64,000 nt of DNA from Tenrec ecaudatus (GCF_050624435.1 NC_134531.1:252788812-252852811); one strand, 5' to 3'; counted from the first letter of the stretch, positions 10,628-23,310 are shown. Made by a program: numbers and translations. Notes: a model not told the origin generated them from the sequence alone.

Positions 10628-11560
10628 TAGCCATGTAAAGCGGTCTTGTACATTCACTGTCACAATCATTTTCAAATTTTTTTTCTTTCTTGAACTCCTT
10701 GACATCAGCTCCCCATTACCACTGCTCCCATTATTCCAATTATTTTCTCTATAGAGTCACTCAACAAGGCTTTGTATGCTGAAAAATATAGAAAGACGTA
10801 TAACAGAGAATGAAGAAAACTATCAACAGTAACAAAACACAACAGAGAGATACCTCAATTTGAAGAAAACTAACAAAAAAAGAGAGAAAATCTTAAAAAC
10901 CAGGGCAAGCACAATGTGTATCAAAAGGGACTTCAAATGACCTAGTTCTAACCATTTAAATTAAATTTATTATTTTAATCTAGTAAAATCAGCTCTCCAG
11001 GACTCTCTGATATCCCGGTCATTGCTACCTCTCACTTATTTTCAGAGGGGAAACACTGGAAGCTTATTCCATGTGTAGATTCTTCCACTGTCTTTCAAAG
11101 CCATAATTTCACAGTTTAAACTCTGATGCTGTTCCCTCCTTCAGATTTGGATTATATCATTTGCAACCTTGGATCACAGGTGTGGGTGTGCTTCCTCCAT
11201 GTGGGTTTAGTTTACATCTCACTTAGATGACTGCCTGATTGGAAATAAGCCTTTCAGGCCCCAGATACTATTCTTTTTTTTTTTTTTTAAGCAAAAGGGA
11301 AGAAATTAATTGGAGCCCATACAGGAATCCCTAGGGGGGCCCAGCATACCCTACTGTGTAGGCATGCCCAGCAAAGAGTCATACCATTCACTGTACCCCC
11401 ATGTCCCAGAGAGACTCCCCTTGAGCCAAGTCCCAAAGCCCCAGGACAGGCTGGGGGTGGGGACACCCAGATACTATTCTTGCTGATGTCCTGACACTAT
11501 CTAATAACTCTACCACACTTTGCCATAGCACCTTTACCCTCCATGTTTCCTGCATGAACT
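10628..11560 (-). mobile_element. Old L1 3'-UTR, minus strand
   Basis: It shares CTTGAACTCCTTGACATCAGC with other old L1 3' ends here, and a diverged CCATGTGGG...CCCCAGATACTATTCTT block that parallels the younger L1 UTRs. It is interrupted by a retrocopy at 11276-11465. Confidence 0.6.
11276..11465 (-). pseudogene. Retrocopied transcript 3' end, unknown source
   Basis: A GC-rich insert of 190 bp, in minus-strand orientation with an A-tail (T-run at 11274-11288). It is flanked by a perfect 16-bp duplication, CCCAGATACTATTCTT, at 11260-11275 and 11466-11481. It resembles none of the SINE or LINE families in this window, so it is most likely a 5'-truncated processed pseudogene of an mRNA 3' UTR or of a non-coding RNA. 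I do not recognise the source gene. Confidence 0.75.
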
Positions 11561-11564
11561 TGAG

Positions 11565-12700
11565 TATTGAGTAGGGTCAGGTGTTTAGAACTAATTATTA
11601 TTAGATTGGATCTAGGACTAAGTGTGAGTCCTAAATCCATTTCTATATCTACATTTTCTATCTGCCTCTGGTTTACCTTAGAGAAATCTTTGTAAATTTA
11701 TGGTAGACCATCTTATCTATCATCCCTCTTGAGCATAAAGTCTTTCTGTTTATAGTATCATTGATTTAGCCCATGGTGATGTATTTAAAACATAATTGAG
11801 AAAGGGAGATTAAACAAGCATAGGCTAACTACACACTGCAATACCTGAAATATTGACTTGCACAGATTGTCTTTACATGATGGAGATCTTCCTTTTTAAA
11901 TTTATTGTTTATTCTACGTTGTTTTATTTAATTTAATTTATTTATTCTACATAGTTTTCCTGAGATTATCTTACCTGCTCTTGTGTATTCAACAGTCATC
12001 GATCTATTAGTAGATTCACTATGGGAGGAAGCCCCCAAATCTATGATGGTCTATTCATAAAAATAAAATCATTTTGAATATATTAATTTTATCTATATTT
12101 ATATATGTAATTCTATATGCATATTTTGAAACAGGAACATAGTAATTTAAAATGAATCCAATCAAAAATTTTAAATGATATTAAATAATTTTAATTTTAT
12201 AAACAGCAATTTGTACCCAATTAACCAAGAACAAAGCAGTTTCAAACCATTATTAAAAAAGAATAAAAAATATTGTATTTTTGCAAGAACTTTTGAAGTC
12301 CCTTCATGTAAGGTCAGGCAGGCACAGAAACAATTGATCATAAGATGAAAGTGGTAGATACAGGAGTAGCCATGAACAAGGCAAGTAGACAGAGTAATCT
12401 GTACCAACAGGTGACCCAGAACCCATATCATCCTCTAGTCTGGCACTGACATCTCTCCATCAATTCATAATTCTAGGAAGATCATGTATGTGGACAAATG
12501 CTCTATGTTCCTCTTTTAAGGAATCTGGGAGGCCACGACTCTCATGGAGCATGGCCTTCATATTCGTGGGCTACAGATGCATCCCAGTCACATTCTCCTA
12601 ACTAAAGTTGTTCATTACAATGTTCCCTGGATTAATGACAATTTTAAGGTGCTTCCTGCAAGCACATGCTTATTACTATACCCTTGAAGGTTAGATGCTT
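11565..12700. other. No recognisable feature
   Basis: AT-rich sequence without recognised content. Confidence 0.45.
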
Positions 12701-13165
12701 GAATGTTATCTCCTGAAAGTTATCTGCCATCATGAGTGATCAGACCCTGTCGATGGCCCATCTCTTCTGATAAGAATGATAAATTGGTCCACTTAAGGGA
12801 CATTTAAGGTCAAGTTGTTTGTTTTTAAAACAACCAAAGCTAAACTGTAATCTTAACTCAAGAATTTGCCTATCTTGTTACATATGTACATTCCTGTAAT
12901 GTGTATATACATAGTTCCTCCACTTTATGTTATGTATATGCCTCTTATACAACCCACTTCCTGTTCTGCATGTGTATGGCATGGCATGCATGCCGAAGAT
13001 TATATAACTTTGTGAGAATACATTCACCTAACCTCATGTTCCAGTCATCATGGAAGAGGTGAACTTTGCATGCCTTGTCTGATGTTTCTTTAATTTACCC
13101 TTCAGTTACACCCCCCCCGGACCCATTTGGTTGTAGCTACTTGTCCCCCACATCTCAAGGATTTC
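12700..13165 (+). mobile_element. Possible retroviral LTR fossil
   Basis: Composition and layout are LTR-like: a TATATAACTTTG box near 13002, then about 140 bases ending in a C-run. There is no partner copy in the window and no clear end repeats. Could equally be unrelated sequence. Confidence 0.3.
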
Positions 13166-13834
13166 CTTCTTATCAGTAGATAGAGGCTATAAAATGCCAC
13201 ACTGGTCCCTGAGTGACATATTGGTATGAAGATATAAATAAAAATGTATTGCTGCTGAACTGTAACTCACTCAAGGTGTGACCTTGAAAAGCAACTTTAT
13301 AGCAAAGGAGTTATGGTACTAGGCAACTTGTGACCTACTGGCTTTATCATATTTTACGTTTTCCGTATATTCTCCAGTTAATACATTGATGGAATGACCT
13401 TTAGAATGTACAACGAAGGTGTCTTAGAGTGAATATCTTATACTGTGAAGGCCTCTTTTACCAGGAAGCAGTAGATATGCATCATAAGCCAATGACCATT
13501 ATATGGTGTCATGTCTTCTAGAGTACACTTATGTAAGCCATATCAACTCAATCAGGGAACTCTCTAAGGAACTTATTTAGGAAACTACACCTTTTCAACA
13601 GAACTCTAAATTGTATGGATTTAGAGATCCTAGATCTCAGAGTAGAAATGCTTTTATTAGGGGAAAAACCTGAAAGGTCAAGTGTACTGAAAGTTCAAAT
13701 TTCCACCCAGTTTCTTTGAGTGCTTTATGGGAAAAAGAAAACAATGAGCAAAGAAAGTTGTTACAAGTCTTGCAGGAATAGTTGACCTTGATGATGAGAA
13801 AGAGTTATTACTACTGTTATTCAATGAAACCCCC

Positions 13835-14035
13835 CCAAACCAAACCAACTTCACTGCCACCACGTGATGCAGATGCACAGAGACCCTATAGGACAAGGTA
13901 GAATTGCTCTGTGACTTTCTGACACTGTATGTTTAAGGGAGTGAAAATATCATCTTTCTCCAGAGACACACCTGGTGTTTTCGAACTTCTGACCTTTCAG
14001 ATCCCAGTTCAACGAGTAAAGACAATGCTCCCTTT
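13835..14035 (-). repeat. AfroSINE
   Basis: Minus-strand copy: ACTTCACTGCCACC, CCCTATAGGACAAGGTAGAA and TTTCGAACTTCTGACCTT blocks. Confidence 0.8.
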
Positions 14036-14645
14036 ATTTAATGGAGGCTGAGAAAAATATGTTTGACATCAAGTGGTCCATAGGTATGTGTGGGGACTCT
14101 CTTGTCTAAATGTGATGAAAATGTGACAAGTATAAGGGCTATAATAACCTAAAAACATCTGGTTTTCAAGGAGTAAGAACCACAGGGCTGTAGTTACTTA
14201 GAATGCTGACCAATGCCATGCAGTTCACTGCTTACTTTGGATTTCTAAAGCATAGTCCCTGGTTGTGTCATGTATTCTAAATGCTAGCCTGAACATTGTG
14301 CCTATATTCCCATTTTGCACTTAATTTCTGGTGTGCTAAGTAGGCAGGATTAAGGTGGGGTATGGTAGAAAACACATAAGTAGAAATCATATTTAAAATG
14401 ATAATCCAAGAAAAGCTTCAGGAAAAATAGGTTAACATTTACATTTTAAAACAACTCACCACATTCTTGTGATAACAAATTCAGAAAAACCAATTTCAAG
14501 ATAGAGACTAGCAAATATATACAAACTTAATATTTTAAAATATCCAAAAATATAACTCCATGTTGAGAGACAAAGAACCAGGTTGAGTCTGAGATTTCAA
14601 GAGCACCATAGAAAATAAAATAAGTATGGATCATTTTCAAGATGC
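14036..14645. other. No recognisable feature
   Basis: Nothing recognised. Confidence 0.45.
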
Positions 14646-14649
14646 TGAA

Positions 14650-14928
14650 GGGAGAAACGTTTGAGACAAGAATTGTATATCTATCAAAGCTGTATTTTCA
14701 GGAGTGACCATTCTCTGTGGAAGCACATCGTGATTGGTACAATGGAGGGGCTGGGAAAAGAGGAAGGCCCTCAATGAGATGCACGGACACAGTGGCTGCC
14801 GCAGTGGGCTCAGGCAACGGAACAATTGTGAGGATGAAACAGGACCGGGCAGTGTTTCATTCTATTGTGCCGAGGGCACTATGAGCCAGAACTGATCTGG
14901 TGGGACCTAAAAACAGCAACAGTGACAA
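14650..14928 (+). mobile_element. RTE (BovB-like) LINE, 3' end
   Basis: Shares GAAGAGGAAGGCCCTCAA and AACAATTGTGAGGATG blocks with the RTE ends at 27590-27735 and 49080-49262, and ends GGGACCTAAAAACAGCAAC. Confidence 0.75.
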
Positions 14929-15254
14929 GCTGTATTTTTTAGTAATACCTGAAGAATTAGAACACCACAGTACTAAACAACCACTTCAAGGGAGGGCAAG
15001 ATATATGCATAGTAGGTTTCTAAATATTTACTCATTACTGTGTGTATGTTAACAATAAAATGTGCATACAGGCATGTAGGAGAGTAAAACTTGCATTCCA
15101 ATTCATAGATGCATAGGTTTACTTAAAATAAAACAGTTTTATCTGTCTCATGAGATTAGTGGATGGCTGTAGACTTCTCTCACTTATGTATGTTTGGAGC
15201 CATTCAGGAGCTTTCCCAAAAAAATGGTTCAATCAAAACAGTTGTTTTTGTGGG

Positions 15255-16326
15255 TGTGTCAATCTGAGTGCATTAGAAAAACAAATCCACTGAAACTCAT
15301 TAGAAAGAGTTTTATATGAAGGTTAAGTGCACACCAAGAGAACATCCCTACCCAGTGCTGCGTAAGGCCACAAGTCCACCATTAAACCATATAGGCACTG
15401 CTATAGTTATTGTGCCAGCCTGGCCGATAAACACAAGTAGGATTAACTGAAGGGCAGAGGGATAAATGGCTTGGTGAGCCTCACCTTGGTTGTTCTGTAC
15501 CTCAGTTTAAAGGGGTACACTACCTTTGGGATGTCTAGCCTATGGACTGTGTCACTGTAAGTTGAGGTCCCTTTAAGCCCACATGATTGGAATGTTCATC
15601 TCTGGAGCTGGGGACCGACAGTTGATGACAGTTGGGGACCTGCCTTGCTGTTTGCTGCCTGGGTATATATAGCCCAGCTCCCTTACAAAAGGGGACTGGC
15701 AACTGGCAGCTCTCAAACCTTAAAGGACTGCTAGTGTCTCACTGATTTATAATTTAACTGTTAATTTCTTGTATTATCTATCTGTATATAATTTAATGGT
15801 TCATTTCTTGAATTATATATCTATGTTTATAAATATATTTATATATAATTACTAGCAATCTGGTTTGTCTCTTTAGAGAACCCTGTCCAATACAGGCACC
15901 ACCAATCCACAAAGTCCTCCTCCATCTCACACAAAAAGATGTAATGATTCAGACTGTCGGGAGAAAGCCAAGTCAGTGAATGTGTAAGCATCTCAGCTCT
16001 GACAGGGGCCTCCACCTGGTGCTCCAGCACCAGGGCTGCCTCGGGGTAGGTTCATGCGACTTCTCCTTGGAGATGTCTTGTAGGAAGTCAGCCTTGTAAG
16101 CTGAAGCAGGAAACTGGCTAACGCAGCTGCACCCTGGTTGACCATCACAAAACAAGAGATCCAACAACTAGAAAAGCGAGGCTCACTGAGACGTTTATCC
16201 TTTCCCCTTTCAATTATCCTTTCCCCTTCAATTAAACCCACATGTGTTTATTGGCCGGATTCATACAATAAACTTCCTCAATTCATCCCTTGCCAACTTG
16301 GCATGTGCACATTAAGTAACACCTAC
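15255..16326 (-). mobile_element. ERVL-type LTR, minus strand, split by a second LTR
   Basis: Both halves (15255-15398 and 15900-16326) match the LTR family seen at 22331-22893 and 51319-51872. The terminal block CATTAGAAAAACAAATCC and the block around 16000-16090, including GGTGCTCCAGCACCAGGG, are shared. The right end is approximate. Old solo LTR or fragment. Confidence 0.7.
15399..15894 (+). mobile_element. Solo LTR inserted in the older LTR
   Basis: A 496-bp LTR starting TGCTATAG and ending CAATACA (TG...CA), with a TATA box (GGGTATATATAGCCC) at about 15660. A perfect 5-bp duplication GGCAC lies at 15394-15398 and 15895-15899. It lies in the opposite orientation to the LTR it interrupts, so it is younger. 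The family is ERVL-like by duplication length. Confidence 0.8.
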
Positions 16327-17259
16327 ATTTTAATCCTATAATCCTCTGAATATGTTCCCCGACCTATGAAATTTATAAGCCAGTCACTTCATGCCATTAT
16401 CCCCCCAATTTTGGGTATCCAACTTATATACTGCACACTTACATCAAACCAGTGCTCTGAGGAGACAATGATATTTTCTTACATGAAGAATCTTCATTCC
16501 AGTTGCACCCTAGTGAAGTCTACATCCATAAGCAAAGTCAAATCCAGACAGGCCATCCATAAAATCTGCAACAATATGCACCAGTTCAGACTCAAAAATC
16601 TCCATCTTGTCTGGTTCTGGTCCACTCAATGTGGGCTGCCTCACTCAGCCGTGACAGGGTGCCCATTGGACACTTTGCTTTAGATCAAAGACTTTCAACA
16701 ATACTCCACAAGCCTAGTCCCTTCATGCTAGGTCATGAACTTTGGACCAGTCAACCCGCTCTCATCTCCTGTTTTCCTGTAAACCACATCCACAGGTGTC
16801 AGTGGCCAAACACAACCCGTCTCTTTATTGCTGCATTTCTCCCACTTCCGCTCAACAAGTAGATTCAGGTGGTCACCTAGCAAGCATTGTAGCCTGCTCT
16901 CAGGTTCCCTTTAACATTCTGTCCTAGAGGGGAGTTTTCTTCATGGTTCCAGATTTTTTCCAGCTTCTGACAAAGACCATTGGTTCCTGAGTTCTCCAAA
17001 GCACTGGGTGCAGCATATCTTTTCAAAGTTTTTACAGGCATGGCCTAAATCCACCTGAAGATCAAATTTTAATGGCTGAAAGCAAGTGGGCATGAAAATT
17101 TTCTTTTTCATATTTCCCGTATTTTTTCCAGGCAACAACCAAGTAAAGTGTGGCTTTATCTGACCTCTGGCTAGACAAAGAAGAAAAACTACCATGAGGG
17201 AGAGGTCAAACAAACATCTACCCTCCATCTTATGATTTGTTTCTCCAGTACCCCACTCC
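16327..17259. other. Unassigned sequence between LTR and ERV-L pol
   Basis: The minus strand has a 95-codon open frame (16941-17228) with a hydrophobic N-terminus, but no retroviral or host family was recognised. Possibly further retroviral debris. Confidence 0.3.
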
Positions 17260-19410
17260 TAAGGTACCATATGATCCAGCTGACCCGATGGTGCGAGGGG
17301 TCAGTTGTAGATAAAGATTCAGTGTGGAGTCTGGCAGACCCCTGTTGGGGAATACAGCATAGACCATTGGGATTTTGTGGTAAAATCCGGCTATCCTCTG
17401 CAGACAACTACTCCCCCTTGAAAATCAGCTGCTGGCCTGTTACTGGGCCTTGGTGGAGACGGAACACCTCACCATGGGCCATGAAGTCACCATGAGGCCT
17501 GAACTACCTATCATGAACTGGGTATTGTCTGACCCACAGAATCATAAAGTTGGACGTGCACAGCAACACTCCATTGTTAAATGGAAGTGGTATATACAAG
17601 AACGGGCCCAAGCAGGACTTGAAGGGACAAGTAAACTGCATGAATAAGTGGCCCAAATGCCCACAGTCTCGACTGCTGTTGCAGTACCTTCTTTCTCCCA
17701 GTCTGTACCTGTGGCCTCCTGGGGAACTCCTTACCGTACATTAACTGAATACCAAAAAAGTCATGCTTGTTTTGCAGATGGCTCTGCACAATATTCAGGT
17801 GCCACTCGTAAGTGGACAGCAGCAGCCCCTTTCTGGGATCTCCCTAAAGGACAGTGGTGAAGAGAAATTTTCCCAGAACTTCAAGCAGTGCACCTGGCTG
17901 TTCAGTTTGCCTATAAGGAAAAATGGCCAGATGTGAGATTGTATCCTTCTGGCTAATTGGTTGGCTGGAAGGTGCGGGCAGTGGAAGGAACATGATTGGA
18001 AAATTGGTGACAAGGACGCATGGGAAAGTGGTATGTAGACAAACCTCTCTGAATGGGCAAGAAAGTAAAGGTAATTGTATCTCATATGAACGCTCACCAA
18101 AGGGTTACCTCTGAAGAGGAGAATTTTAACAATCAAGTGGAGAAGATGACACGTGCTGTGGAAACTAGTCCATCTTTTTCCTCTGCCACTCCTGTTATCA
18201 CCCAATGAGGACATAAACAAACTGGACATGGTGGCAGGGATGGAGGTTTTGCATGGGCACAGCAACAGGGACTTCCACTCACCAAGGCTGACTTGGCCAT
18301 TGCCACTGCTGACTGCCCCATTTGCCAGCAGCAGAAACCAGCATTACCTCAAAGATATGAGACCATTCCTCAGGGATATCAACAGGCAACTTGGTGGTAG
18401 GTTGATTACATAGGACAACTTCCATCATAGTGTGGGCAGCATTTTGTTCTTACTTGAACACACACATACTCTGGATTAGAATTTGCCTTCCCTTCACACA
18501 ATGCTACTTCCAAAACTACCATTCATAGACTTACAGAATGCCTCACCTACCGGCATGGCATCCCACATAGCATGGTTTCAGATCAAGGAACTTACTTCAT
18601 TGCAAATGCAGTGCGGCAATGACATGCCCATGGAATCCACTGGTCATATCATGTTCCTCATCATCCTGAAGCTTCTGGCTTGATAGATTGGTGGAACGGG
18701 CTCTTAAGACACAATTACGGTGCCAACTAGGTGGCAACAACTTCGGGGCTGGAGCAATGTTCTCCAGGAAGCTGTATACATTCAAAACCAGCAGCCAATA
18801 TATGATGCTATGTCTCCAAAAGCCAGAATTCATGGGTGCAGGAACCAAGGGGTGGAAGCTGGAGTGGCACCACTCACTATTACTCCTAGTGATCCACTTG
18901 CAGCATTTTTGCTTCCTGTCTCAGCGACCCTGTGTGCTGCAGGCTTGGAGCCCCTGGTCCCAAAGGAAGGAACTCTCCTACCCAGAAACACAGTACGGAT
19001 TCCACTGAACTGGCAGCTGAGTATGCCCCCTGGCCACTTTAGGCTTCTCATGCCTCTGGATTAACAGGGAAGGAAGGCGGTCACTGTACTGAGTGGTGGG
19101 ATTGATCCTGATTATGAAAGAGAGATTGGACTGGTGCTATATAATGGAGGTAAAGAAGGATCTGTCTGGAATCCAGGAGATTCCATAGGTCAACTCTTAG
19201 TACTACCATTCCCTGTGATTAAAGTAAATGGTAAATTACAGCAACCCAATCCTGACAGGACATCTAATAACCCAGACCTATCAGGAATGAAGGTCTGGGT
19301 CACCCCACCAGGCAAAAAATGACGGCCAGTTGAGGTACTGGCTGAGAGCAAAGGTAAAACAGAAGGAGTACTAGAAGAAGGTAGTTTTACCTATTAGTCA
19401 CGACCACGTG
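17260..19410 (+). mobile_element. ERV-L pol fossil (RNase H, integrase, dUTPase)
   Basis: The plus strand carries the 3' part of a class III ERV-L pol: RNase H region from about 17430, a zinc-binding HHCC-like integrase start near 18200, the integrase core near 18530-18720, and a dUTPase domain near 18880-19300. A dUTPase after integrase is specific to the ERV-L group. The copy is broken, with several breaks and no attached LTR; gag and the 5' part of pol are missing. ERV-L elements lack env. Probably old, judged only by eye. Confidence 0.93.
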
Positions 19411-19479
19411 ATCAATTGCAAAAGTGAGGTTTGTGATTGTCAGTGTATCTTCTTTATATCTGCTTATTGAGAGTTAATA

Positions 19480-19930
19480 CTTATATCATATCATTCCATA
19501 GTTGAATCACATCAAGCAATATTGTACAATTGGGACCTACATCAGTTTCCGAACATTATTTTCCTTCCTGAATTCTTTGACATCATCTCCCTTTTACTAA
19601 GCACCTGTCCCCCTGCACACCACTACACCTTTCCCTACCCTCCAGAAACCCTTCATCTACTTGCTGTCCCTATAGGTTCATCGATTCTGGGTTTCATATA
19701 CTGAAAAACAGAAAGACACTCGTATACCACAAATCCAAGAGGGTATCCCCCAATGACATAACTCATCTGAGATAAACCCCACGACAAACAAACAAAAACA
19801 TAGAAAACCAGAGAAGGTCCACATGCACTGTGTGTGGGGATCAACTGACAAGGTTTTTACTGTCAAATCTTTTCTTGAGATGGACTCAAAATCCAGGTCG
19901 GGTAATCTCAAGGTCACACTTTGACTGTGT
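19480..19930 (-). mobile_element. Old L1 3'-UTR, minus strand
   Basis: GTTGAATCACATCAAGCAAT and CTGAATTCTTTGACATCATC are shared with the old L1 ends at 32893-33045 and 10628-11560. Diverged. Confidence 0.55.
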
Positions 19931-21019
19931 GGACAGGTTTTATTTTTCTTCAGCTTCAACCTGAACTGACATATGGGTTCCACTTTCAGGCCCTGTCCTC
20001 ACCTTGAGTTGTTATTGGTCTCTTTCCATTGTCCATGGTACCTTTCCACAGATTTAGACAATTTTATTTTTGCATATTAAACCTGGAGGATTCACCATAT
20101 ATTTTGTTGAAAGGACAATCATTTGCAATGAAGACATCTTAGGTTTTTGTTGGGTTTTTTTTGAAATCGATCATGAGATCTGCAGCTTTGTTTCTGTACC
20201 ATCTTCTCCAGCTACTGTTTTTCCTCTTTATTTCTAACTTTTTCTGTTCCATTTCCAATAATTATCAATGCATCTTGATTACATTTTGATCAATATCAGA
20301 CTCAAGAGTTCGGTAAAATACTTCAATTTCTTCCACACTAGCTTTAATGATTTGGTGAGTAAATTTTCATGGTAGTTCCAACTGGATTTCCTTGTATGTG
20401 TATAGGTATTATTATATCTTTCTGATGATGACTGTGAGACCATTCCTCCTGAATTTATCACTACCTACAACAGTAAACCATATGATTCCAATGACTAATA
20501 TCAGTTATTTCAGCTTACTCCTTTGTTTATCAATTTTGTACATTGTATTTAATTTCAACAACTTCTAATGGTGCTAGATTCATAGTTCATGTATTCCAAG
20601 TTTCTATTATTAACAGATATTTGCACCTATTTCATCTCATTTTAAGTGATGCCCCAGTAGCAAAAAAAAAAAAAAAAGGTCCCAACGTTACTCAACCATG
20701 TCATTACGATTGACTTTACTTTAAGTGACCTGAGACACTCATTTCCTGATGTTTTGTCTGAAGATATTTCACTACTATGCATGAGGTTTTCTCTATCAGA
20801 CTATGTTACCCTGTTATCCAAAAGATTATCAGTGGCTGATGGCTCGGAAGTGGATAATCTAGTCTTTCTTTGTAACCTGTTTTTAGCCTGCAAGTTCTCT
20901 GAAAGCAGCTCACCTTGGTTGACCTGCTGGTATTTGAAATACCATTGGCATTCTGGTATCACAGCAGCACACAAGCTGCCATAACATGTCAAAATGAACA
21001 TCAAGTGGGAGATAGAAAA
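19931..21019. other. Unassigned, possibly RTE-related repeat
   Basis: The part from about 20840 to 21000 (GGTATTTGAAATACCA block) recalls a repeat I associate with afrotherian RTE elements, but I cannot assign it. The rest is unrecognised; A-run at 20661-20676. Confidence 0.3.
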
Positions 21020-21650
21020 GAGTTGTTGTTCTTGTTAGATGCAGTTGAGTTGGTTCTATGGCATAGCAACCATATGTACAACAGAAAATTACATTTCCTG
21101 GTCTTGGGCCAATCTCACAATTTCTTTTATGCAGGAGGCAATTATTGTAACCACTGTGTCACTTCATCTGGTGAAGGGTCTTGTTCCTTTTCATTGACCT
21201 TGTACTTTACCGAGTATGCTCTCTTTTCCCAGGGACGGAGTTGTACTGTTAACATAGTCAAAATATGTGAGATAAAGTCTCACCTTTCTTGCTTCCAAGA
21301 AACATTTTGGCTGTACTTCTTCCAAGACAGGTCTGCTTGTTCTTTTGGAAATCCATGGTATTTCTAATATTCTTTGCTAGCACCACAATCCAAATGCACT
21401 CATGTATTCTTTCTTATGCCATGTCCAACATTCACACACATATGAAACAATCGATAACACCATGATCTGGGTCAGATGCACTCTTGTCCTCAAAGAAATG
21501 CCCTTGCTTTTCAATACGTTAGAGTTCTTGTGCAGTAGATTTACCAAAGGCAATGTGTCCTGTGATCTCTTGGTGACTGCTTCCATGAGCAATGATGGTG
21601 GATATAAGCTAGATGAAATATATGTTTACTGCGATGTTGTTTATTGATCC
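21020..21650 (-). mobile_element. RTE (BovB-like) LINE, 3' end, minus strand
   Basis: The minus strand encodes EAVTKRSQDTLPLVNLLHK and YVCECWT, matching the C-terminal part of the RTE reverse-transcriptase ORF (compare the VTYGCESWT motif of BovB). It then reads GACTTTATCTCACATATTTT, parallel to 27496-27515, and ends in AACAAGAACAACA at about 21020. It is 5'-truncated and lies head to head with the long plus-strand copy. Confidence 0.8.
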
Positions 21651-22330
21651 CTTTGTGAGATTTGGATTTATAAGTCATTTTGAATCAGAAAATCATATAA
21701 TTGACTATGATGAAATAACACAATCAAGAGGAATGACATGTCATTCATCTTCAAAAGTGACATTGGAAAATCTATTATGAAGTCAAACGTTATGTATGAT
21801 GGGATTCCATCTATCTGCCGTCAAAAACATGCAATCCATACAACTCCTTATGCGCCAACCACAAAAGTAAGTGATGAAGCAATTGAGAAATTCTACCAAT
21901 TATTTCAGCCTGACATTTATCAAACATTCAATTGTTAATTACTGGCAATTGGAATGAAAATGTTTGAAAGAAAGATGAGAGAACAGTAGTTGGAAAATAT
22001 GGTCATTTTTTCAAAAACCTGTGACTTGTTCATAACAAATACCGTGCTCAAGAATACAAAAAAATTACTATACCAAATGACTTCTCCAGATGGAATACAC
22101 AATAAGAAATTTGACTACATCTGTGGGAAGGGATGATGGAGAAACTCAATATCGGCAGCTAAAACCTGACCAAGAGCTACTTGAGATACAGATCATCAAT
22201 TACTCATATGGAAATTCAGGATAAAAGTGAAGAAAATTAGAATGAGTCCATAAGAACCAAAATAGGACCTTGACTCTATTCCACCTGAAGTTAGAGTTTA
22301 TATTATGAACAGATTTGATATATTGATCAC

Positions 22331-22893
22331 TGTAGTAGTTACATAATCTGGTGTCAATTTGAGAGGATTATGAGTGAAAGGGGAGGAGTCTAGACTGTCA
22401 ATGAAGATATAACCAATGAGCCTCTGTGTTGACAAGGCCTTCTCTTGAGACTTCTGGGAACATCTGTATTTTCCTCCTTGATGGCGAAAGGCATTTCTCT
22501 CGGCTCATTTCATGAGAAACTTTCTACTGGCAAGGCTGATTCTGTGCAAGACATCCCTGAGGAGAAGCCTCATGGACCTGCCCTAAAGCTGCCCTGGGTG
22601 CTGGAGAAGCCATATTCAGACTCCTGCTAGAGCTGAGATGCTTACAACACCACAGGACTCACAGGATTTTCGAAGCACATGTCTGTCATCTTCATGCAAT
22701 CGTCATCATTGCATGTGTTTCGTGAGTCAGAAGAGAACTTTGTAGATTGGTATTGGACATATGGGACTTATGGACTTGATCTGGACTAGGCTGGGCTGTT
22801 TCCTCAATATTCAATTGCTTTTGTATATACACCTCTTTTTTATACACATATGTGTGTCTATGGATTTGTTTCTGTAGTCTACCTTGACGGTCA
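22331..22893 (+). mobile_element. Solo LTR, ERVL-type, inside RTE
   Basis: Starts TGTAGTAGTTACATAATCTGG and ends near GTCTACCTTGACGGTCA. Same family as 51319-51872 (plus) and 33786-34281 (minus). The right boundary is uncertain by about 8 bases. Confidence 0.8.
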
Positions 22894-22966
22894 CAAACAC
22901 TAATGCTAGAAGACCTGAGGAGGTGGTGGAAGATATCCAGAATATTATATTTAAAGAAATCAAATT

Positions 22967-23175
22967 GTCATTAAGAAGTCTAGAAATCATGAGGGAGGGG
23001 CGAGTGGGGAGGGAGGGGAAAAAAGAGGACTTGATGCAAAGGGCTTACGTGGAGAGCAAATGCTTTGAAAATGATTAGGGCAAAGAATGTACAGATGTGC
23101 TTTATACAATCAATGTATGTATGGATTGTGATAAGAGTTGTATGAGTCCCTAATAAAATGTTTTTTTTTAAAGAA
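22967..23175 (+). mobile_element. L1 3' end inside RTE
   Basis: L1 tail (GTATGGATTGTGATAAGAGT, CCTAATAAAATG, then T/A-rich), flanked by AAAGAAATCAAA at about 22954-22966 and 23174-23186 as a probable target duplication. Confidence 0.75.
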
Positions 23176-23194
23176 AGAAATCAAAGATGGTTTA

Positions 23195-23310
23195 AAAAAA
23201 AGAACTAGAGGGGGCAATGCATGTAGATGGGCCTTACACAATTAATGTTTGTATGGATTGTGATAATAGTTATGAGCCCCTAATAAAATGTTTTTTAAAA
23301 AAGAACAGAT
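23195..23310 (+). mobile_element. Second L1 3' end fragment inside RTE
   Basis: About 110 bases of the same L1 terminus (GTATGGATTGTGATAATAGT, CCCCTAATAAAATG) right after the first. Either a second tiny insertion or a local duplication. Confidence 0.7.

Noticed and set aside
16941-17228. Minus-strand 95-codon frame with a signal-peptide-like start
   Set aside because: No family recognised, no supporting context on that strand. Kept only as unassigned sequence.
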